Assembly (NCBI GenBank): GCA_905234765.1
Contig: CAJOIF010000042.1
Span: forward strand, 6,877 to 33,099
Source: an uncultured Bacteroidales bacterium
Lineage (GTDB): Bacteria > Bacteroidota > Bacteroidia > Bacteroidales > F082
Direction of reading: 5' to 3'
DNA: 26,223 bases
Made by a program: the position numbers and the translations under genes. Every line of letters begins with the position of its first letter. Position 1 is the first letter of the stretch. Positions 22,317 through 26,223 of this stretch are shown here, one piece after another. The notes below the pieces were generated by a model, which was not told where the DNA came from, searched no databases, and worked only from the letters and a program-made list of their open reading frames with translations.

Positions 22317-23197
22317 TAATATCTCACGCCAAAATATTCTAACAATCCTTTGAAGTTGTCTTGTGCCGTGAGGCATGTGTCTCGCAAATACCCATTGATT
22401 TTCCCCCAGTTTTGAATGCCTCGGTAATAGAACAAACGCAAATCATCAGTGATGATAAACGGGACGATACCCGTTTGTAAGCATTGCCAAAACAGCAACA
22501 GCCTTCCGACACGCCCGTTGCCGTCTTGGAAAGGATGGATGCGCTCGAATCGTACATGGAAATCTAGCAAGTCGTCAAACGCAACGTGTTTGAGGGAGTT
22601 GTAATCGGCAACCAGCGACTTCATCTGACGGTGGACTTCTTCGGGACGTGCGGTTTCCTCTTCTCCCACGGCATTGGCAAGACGCTTGTAATCGCCGATG
22701 GCAAACCATGACTTGCGGCTGTCGGAAGTGTTCGTTTTCAATATCAAGTGCAGTTGCTTGATGTGCGTTTCGGTAATTCTTTCCGTGGCATGGTCGATGA
22801 CATAGTCAATGCAACGGAAATGGTTGACGGTCTCCATGATGTCGTCAATGCGCGTGTTTTCTGTGGTGATGCCAAGTGTGTTGGTCTCAAAGATGTAGCG
22901 CGTCTGTTCTTTGGTCAGGCGGCTGCCTTCGATGTAGTTGGAGTTGTAGGTCAGGTCAATCTGTGTGCGGTGGTAGATGCCCCCTTTCATCCTGGCTTCT
23001 TTCTGCTCGCGCAAGGCGGTGAGCAACGGCGACACCTTCTTTTTGCCACGTTTGGGCAAGGTAGCATCGGCAGGGATGTTCCATGTTTTTCCCGTAAGGA
23101 ATGCACTTTCAATTTTGCCCGTAGCGCAATAGTTGCGGGCGGTACGCTCGCTGATGCCGTATTTTTCGGCAAACTGACTGACTGAAATGTATTCCAT
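22316..23197 (-). CDS. Fic-domain protein with N-terminal helix-turn-helix
   Basis: Fic proteins transfer AMP or related groups to hydroxyl side chains of target proteins. The 293-residue product has a full HPFQDGNGRVGR motif at H221-R232. A probable autoinhibitory motif of the (S/T)xxxE(G/N) type, S86-N-Y-I-E90-G91, lies before the Fic core. Residues 1-50 (SVSQFAEKYGISERTARNYCATGKIESAFLTGKTWNIP) form a MerR/excisionase-like DNA-binding helix-turn-helix. That combination suggests autoregulation, and the promoter contains a perfect palindrome. It is probably a regulated adenylyltransferase or doc-like toxin; its target is unknown. Confidence 0.93.
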   Translation of the reverse strand: MEYISVSQFAEKYGISERTARNYCATGKIESAFLTGKTWNIPADATLPKRGKKKVSPLLTALREQKEARMKGGIYHRTQIDLTYNSNYIEGSRLTKEQTRYIFETNTLGITTENTRIDDIMETVNHFRCIDYVIDHATERITETHIKQLHLILKTNTSDSRKSWFAIGDYKRLANAVGEEETARPEEVHRQMKSLVADYNSLKHVAFDDLLDFHVRFERIHPFQDGNGRVGRLLLFWQCLQTGIVPFIITDDLRLFYYRGIQNWGKINGYLRDTCLTAQDNFKGLLEYFGVRY

Positions 23198-23198
23198 C

Positions 23199-23208
23199 TA
23201 TCGGCAAG
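23199..23208. promoter_or_regulatory. Half-site TATCGGCAAG at the fic start codon
   Basis: TATCGGCAAG occurs here immediately upstream of the fic ATG (23195-23197) and again in the right half of the 16-base palindrome (23251-23260). The second copy is consistent with a second operator half-site for the Fic helix-turn-helix. Confidence 0.45.
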
Positions 23209-23228
23209 TTTTACTTCAAAATCCGAGG

Positions 23229-23236
23229 CAAAGATA
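23229..23236 (-). promoter_or_regulatory. fic promoter, -7 box TATCTTTG
   Basis: Minus-strand TATCTTTG followed by CC lies 31 bases before the fic ATG. TTG at 23259-23257 (minus) would be the -33 element with a 20-base spacer and falls inside the palindrome. Confidence 0.6.
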
Positions 23237-23243
23237 CGAATTT

Positions 23244-23259
23244 TTGCCGATATCGGCAA
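23244..23259. promoter_or_regulatory. Candidate fic operator: perfect 16-base palindrome
   Basis: TTGCCGATATCGGCAA is perfectly self-complementary and covers the fic -33 element and part of the spacer. Binding here would block the fic promoter. The same region is 50 bases upstream of the divergent threonine aldolase promoter, which could also respond. Confidence 0.6.
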
Positions 23260-23283
23260 GGTTTCTGGTGAAAAGCACATTTT

Positions 23284-23316
23284 TTTGCCATGCTCGTCCT
23301 AAATCAATTATCTTTG
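23284..23316 (+). promoter_or_regulatory. Threonine aldolase promoter (TTTG, then TATCTTTG)
   Basis: TTTG at 23284-23287 and TATCTTTG at 23309-23316 are separated by 21 bases, close to the Bacteroidota consensus spacing. The box is 16 bases before the ATG. Confidence 0.7.
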
Positions 23317-23332
23317 CCCAAATTTTACGACT

Positions 23333-24358
23333 ATGAAACGAGGATTCGGAAGCGACAACCATTCGGGCGTGTGCCCCGAGGTTTTGGAGGCCATCGCTCG
23401 CGTGAACAAGGAACATGCCTTGGCCTACGGCGATGATGAATATTGTGCTGCAACGGAAGCGAAGTTCCGCGAGCAGTTCGGTGAACAGGCCCGCGTCTTT
23501 TTCGCCTTCAACGGCACGGGCTGTAACACTCTCTGCATTGACGCCATGACGCACTCGCACGAGGCAGTGGTGTGTGCAGAGACCGCCCACATCAATGTGG
23601 ACGAATGTGGCGCCCCGCAGCGTATTGTGGGCTGCCGCCTGTTGACTGTTGATACACCTGACGGAAAACTGACACCTGAACTGGTCAAAACGCGCTTACA
23701 CGGCTTCGGCTTTGAGCACCATAGCCAGCCTAAAGTCATCAGTATCACCCAGCCGACAGAACTTGGAACGCTGTATTCTATGGACGAAATCAAGGCGCTG
23801 GTGGCTTTGGCAAGGGAGTACAACATGTATGTCCATATAGATGGTGCTCGTTTGGGCAATGCCGCCGTGGCTCTAGGCTGCACGTTCAAGGAGATGACCA
23901 CCGACCTCGGCGTGGATGCCGTTTCCTTCGGCGGCACCAAGAACGGACTGATGATGGGCGAGGCTGTCGTCTTGCTCAATCCCGACCTCTGTCCCGACTT
24001 CAAATACCGCCGCAAACAGGCCATGCAGCTCTGCTCGAAGATGCGTTTCATAGCAGCGCAGTTCGACGCTTATTTCGAGAACGACCTCTGGCGCCGCAAT
24101 GCCGAGCACAGCAACCGCATGGCGCAGTTGCTTTACCGAGCCGTAAAGGACATCCCTGGCGTGAAGGTCGTCTATCCCGTGCAGGCCAATGGCGTGTTCG
24201 CGCAGCTGCCTCGCAAAGTGTGGAAAGAGCTCCAAAACCATTATTTCTTCTATGACTGGGACGAGGATGCCGATGTCGTCCGCTGGATGTGCGCGTTCGA
24301 CACGACAGAGGAAGAAATAGAAAAGTTTGCAGGGCTGTTGCGGGAGCTAATGGGATGA
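23333..24358 (+). CDS. ltaE: Low-specificity L-threonine aldolase
   Basis: This PLP enzyme cleaves threonine or allo-threonine to glycine and acetaldehyde. The 341-residue length is normal. The N-terminus GFGSDNHSGVCPEVLEAI is the diagnostic family start. The PLP aspartate is in YMYVHIDGARLGNAAVA and the Schiff-base lysine is K203 in SFGGTKNGLMMGEAV. The conserved H in TAHINVDECGAPQ and a late QANGVFAQLP are also present. It has its own promoter, divergent from fic, and converges on the S4 gene 17 bases away without an obvious terminator. Confidence 0.93.
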   Translation: MKRGFGSDNHSGVCPEVLEAIARVNKEHALAYGDDEYCAATEAKFREQFGEQARVFFAFNGTGCNTLCIDAMTHSHEAVVCAETAHINVDECGAPQRIVGCRLLTVDTPDGKLTPELVKTRLHGFGFEHHSQPKVISITQPTELGTLYSMDEIKALVALAREYNMYVHIDGARLGNAAVALGCTFKEMTTDLGVDAVSFGGTKNGLMMGEAVVLLNPDLCPDFKYRRKQAMQLCSKMRFIAAQFDAYFENDLWRRNAEHSNRMAQLLYRAVKDIPGVKVVYPVQANGVFAQLPRKVWKELQNHYFFYDWDEDADVVRWMCAFDTTEEEIEKFAGLLRELMG

Positions 24359-24375
24359 TCCAAAGGGCTTGACGG

Positions 24376-24765
24376 CTACATTTCGTCTTTCATCCGTTCA
24401 ATCATACGACGTTCCTTCTTGGTCGGGCGACCAGCACCGCGGTCGCGCCACTCGGCTTTGTAGGCGTGCATGAACTCGATGCGCTCGTATTCCTCCTTGG
24501 GCGTGAGGTCGGTGTAGACTTCAGGTACTTGCTTGGCTGAAACGCGGTTTTTGATGACGGTTTTCACTTCCACCACCTTATGAAGTTGGTCGATTTGCAC
24601 TTGGATGACATCGCCTACCTTCACCTCACGCGATGGCTTGACGGGATTGTCGTCCATTTTCACTTTGCCGCCCTTGATGGCATCGGCAGCCAACGAGCGC
24701 GTCTTAAAGAGGCGCGCCGCCCACAGCCATTTGTCCATCCGGACGATGTTTTCTTCGTTTTCCAT
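24376..24765 (-). CDS. RNA-binding S4-domain protein, Hsp15-like
   Basis: The 129-residue protein is an S4-domain protein of the Hsp15 (HslR) type. The S4 motif runs from residue 10 through RMDKWLWAARLFKTRSLAADAIKGGKVKMDDNPVKPSREVKVGDVI. It continues with VQIDQLHKVVEVK and a basic C-terminal tail (RGAGRPTKKERRMIERMKDEM). Hsp15 recognises stalled 50S subunits carrying a nascent chain; that role is inferred here. It lies downstream of der across an 89-base gap almost entirely filled by repeat copy D. Confidence 0.9.
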   Translation of the reverse strand: MENEENIVRMDKWLWAARLFKTRSLAADAIKGGKVKMDDNPVKPSREVKVGDVIQVQIDQLHKVVEVKTVIKNRVSAKQVPEVYTDLTPKEEYERIEFMHAYKAEWRDRGAGRPTKKERRMIERMKDEM

Positions 24766-24768
24766 TGT

Positions 24769-24848
24769 TTTTGACTTCGGAACTTCGGGACTTCGAGACG
24801 GCGGGGATTGGCATGTCTCGTAGTCCCGCAGTCTCGTAGTCTCGTGTC
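24769..24848. repeat. Modular octamer hairpin repeat, copy D
   Basis: On the plus strand TTTTGACTTCGG, AACTTCGG, GACTTCGA, GACGGCGG, then a centre and GTCTCGT, AGTCCCGC, AGTCTCGT, AGTCTCGT, GTCAAAA. The ends TTTTGAC and GTCAAAA are perfect inverted repeats. It fills nearly all the gap between der (stop 24855) and the S4 gene (start 24765), in the same relation to genes as copy C. Confidence 0.88.
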
Positions 24849-24854
24849 AAAATA

Positions 24855-26162
24855 TTACTTCTCCTTGAAGATGAGTTGAATCGGCACGCCGTTGAAGTCC
24901 CAGGTCTCACGCAACTTGTTCTCCAAGAAGCGTTTGTAGTTCTCCTTCACGTCTTTGGGCAGGTTGCAGAAGAAGATGAACTGCGGAGTACGGCCTTTCA
25001 GTTGGGTGATGTATTTGATGCGGAGGAAACGTCCGCGCGAGGCCGTCTGTAGCGGCACGGAGTTGATGATTTCTAGCATTTGGTCGTTCAGTTCGCGGAC
25101 GGGGATACGGCGTTCGCGGTTCTCGTAAACCTTATGCGCTGTTTCCAGAACCTTATAGATGCGCTGCTTGTTGATGGCCGAGGTGAAGATGATGGGATAG
25201 TCGGTGAACGGTGCCGTCCGCGAACGGATGAGCTCTTCGTAAGCCAAGTGCGTGTTGGAGTCTTTCTCCACAAGGTCCCACTTGTTGACGACCATCACCA
25301 AGCCTTTCTTGTTCTTCTCGATGAGGTGCAGGATGTTCATGTCTTGGGCCTCAAAGCCTTGTGTCGCATCAAGCATGAGAATGGCCACGTCGCAGTCCTC
25401 GATGGCACGCACGGAGCGCAGCACGGAGTAGAACTCGATGTCTTCCTCCACCTTGCTCTTCTTGCGGAGACCGGCGGTATCAACAAGCATGAACTCCATG
25501 CCAAAGGCGTTGTAGCGCGTGTAGTTGGCGTCGCGGGTGGTGCCTGCGATGTCGGTCACAATGTGACGGTCTGTGCCCAAAAAAGCGTTGATTAAGGATG
25601 ACTTGCCCACATTCGGGCGCCCCACCACGGTGAAACGGGGCAGGTCGGTATTGAAGTCGGTGGTGTCGGAGGGCAGCAGCTCGCAGACCTTGTCCAATAG
25701 GTCGCCTGTGCCTGTGCCGGTCATGGCCGACATGGGGTAGGGCTCGCCCAGACCCAAGGCGTAGAACTCACTCGCCAGTACTTCCTTGCTTGGCTCGTCT
25801 ATCTTGTTGACAGCCAATAAGACAGGTTTTTTCTGCTGTCTCAGGATGGCTGCCACATCTTCGTCAAGGACATGGAGCCCTTCGCGACCATCTACGATAA
25901 AGACGATGACATCGGCCTCGTCGATAGCCAGGTCCACCTGCTTGCGGATTTCTTCTTCAAAGATGTCGTCCGACCCCACCACATAACCGCCGGTGTCGAT
26001 GACGGTGAATTCCTTACCATTCCAATCGCTCTTGCCGTAGTGCCTGTCGCGCGTCACGCCACTCGTCTCTTCCACGATGGCCATGCGCTGCTTCAGCAGA
26101 CGGTTGAACAGCGTCGATTTTCCTACATTGGGTCTCCCCACTATTGCTACAATGTTTGACAT
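24855..26162 (-). CDS. der: Ribosome biogenesis GTPase Der (EngA)
   Basis: Der is the tandem-GTPase factor for 50S subunit assembly. With the start at 26162 ([17 protein letters not shown]) the protein has 435 residues. It has two G domains, each with a GRPNVGKS P-loop (about residues 8-15 and, in the second domain, after FTVVGRPN). DTGGYV and DTAGLRKKS are the G3 motifs, and NKID and NKWDLV the G4 motifs. The KH-like C-terminal domain ends with [15 protein letters not shown]. An upstream in-frame ATG at 26222 would add 20 residues but spans the promoter box, so it is rejected. It precedes the S4 gene. Confidence 0.97.
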   Translation of the reverse strand: MSNIVAIVGRPNVGKSTLFNRLLKQRMAIVEETSGVTRDRHYGKSDWNGKEFTVIDTGGYVVGSDDIFEEEIRKQVDLAIDEADVIVFIVDGREGLHVLDEDVAAILRQQKKPVLLAVNKIDEPSKEVLASEFYALGLGEPYPMSAMTGTGTGDLLDKVCELLPSDTTDFNTDLPRFTVVGRPNVGKSSLINAFLGTDRHIVTDIAGTTRDANYTRYNAFGMEFMLVDTAGLRKKSKVEEDIEFYSVLRSVRAIEDCDVAILMLDATQGFEAQDMNILHLIEKNKKGLVMVVNKWDLVEKDSNTHLAYEELIRSRTAPFTDYPIIFTSAINKQRIYKVLETAHKVYENRERRIPVRELNDQMLEIINSVPLQTASRGRFLRIKYITQLKGRTPQFIFFCNLPKDVKENYKRFLENKLRETWDFNGVPIQLIFKEK

Positions 26163-26188
26163 GTCTTTGATGGTTTTATTTTTGGCTG

Positions 26189-26196
26189 CAAAAATA
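26189..26196 (-). promoter_or_regulatory. der promoter, -7 box TATTTTTG
   Basis: Minus-strand TATTTTTG followed by CAGCC lies 27 bases before the der ATG. A TTTG at the window edge (26223-26220) is 23 bases upstream. The location supports the start at 26162. Confidence 0.55.
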
Positions 26197-26223
26197 CTCA
26201 AAATTCCCCGAAATTTTGACAAA

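Overview
The window looks like chromosomal DNA from a member of the Bacteroidota, most likely an uncultured or gut-type Bacteroidales. Three things point there. Thirteen intergenic positions and one rRNA-free RNA gene carry the Bacteroidota sigma-factor -7 box TAnnTTTG, always followed by C. Most genes lack a Shine-Dalgarno sequence. The gene families are also typical: a DnaA operon with an RsmI-like methylase, a LysM/periplasmic-binding fusion after guaA, an OprO/P-type porin, and a fimbrillin-like lipoprotein with a hypervariable-type C-terminal domain. Most of the content is housekeeping, with a few accessory islands.

Layout. Positions 165-4540 (minus strand) hold a DUF4160-DUF2442 pair, an EamA transporter and a YigZ/IMPACT protein, followed after a 198-base AT-rich gap by dnaA and an RsmI-like methyltransferase. 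prmC is at 4643-5503 (plus). The 314-base gap after it contains a promoter-like box, a 16-codon ORF ending in a G9 tract, a strong terminator and a modular hairpin repeat. An accessory block follows (5818-9112, plus): a small secreted protein with a membrane-anchor-like C-terminus, a mosaic lipoprotein, and an AAA_14/DUF4143 ATPase. The RNase P RNA gene is at about 9372-9730.

The minus-strand block 9758-15353 has three parts: porin, YeiH-family exporter and a small membrane protein; YchF and idi; and a PrsW-family protease. guaA, the LysM/PBP fusion and a MORN-repeat lipoprotein form a compact plus-strand unit (15427-20222). gdhA follows with its own promoter and terminator, then a NUDIX hydrolase. 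A Fic protein with an N-terminal DNA-binding domain (minus) and a threonine aldolase (plus) are divergently transcribed across a palindromic operator candidate. The window ends with der and an S4 RNA-binding protein (minus).

The least explained structure is a family of intergenic hairpin elements built from tandem 7-8-base units (GACTTCGn on the left arm, AGTCnCGn on the right arm) at about 49-99, 5661-5767, 11399-11470 and 24769-24848. Two of these fill almost all the space between co-directional genes. A second, different element of interleaved perfect 13-base inverted repeats (12817-12903) overlaps the 3' end of idi. Other points of note are perfect palindromes placed over the fic and porin promoters, and the base-composition break inside the lipoprotein gene. 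No tRNA, CRISPR array, intact insertion sequence or reverse transcriptase was seen. Positions and motifs were read by eye; no database or folding program was used.
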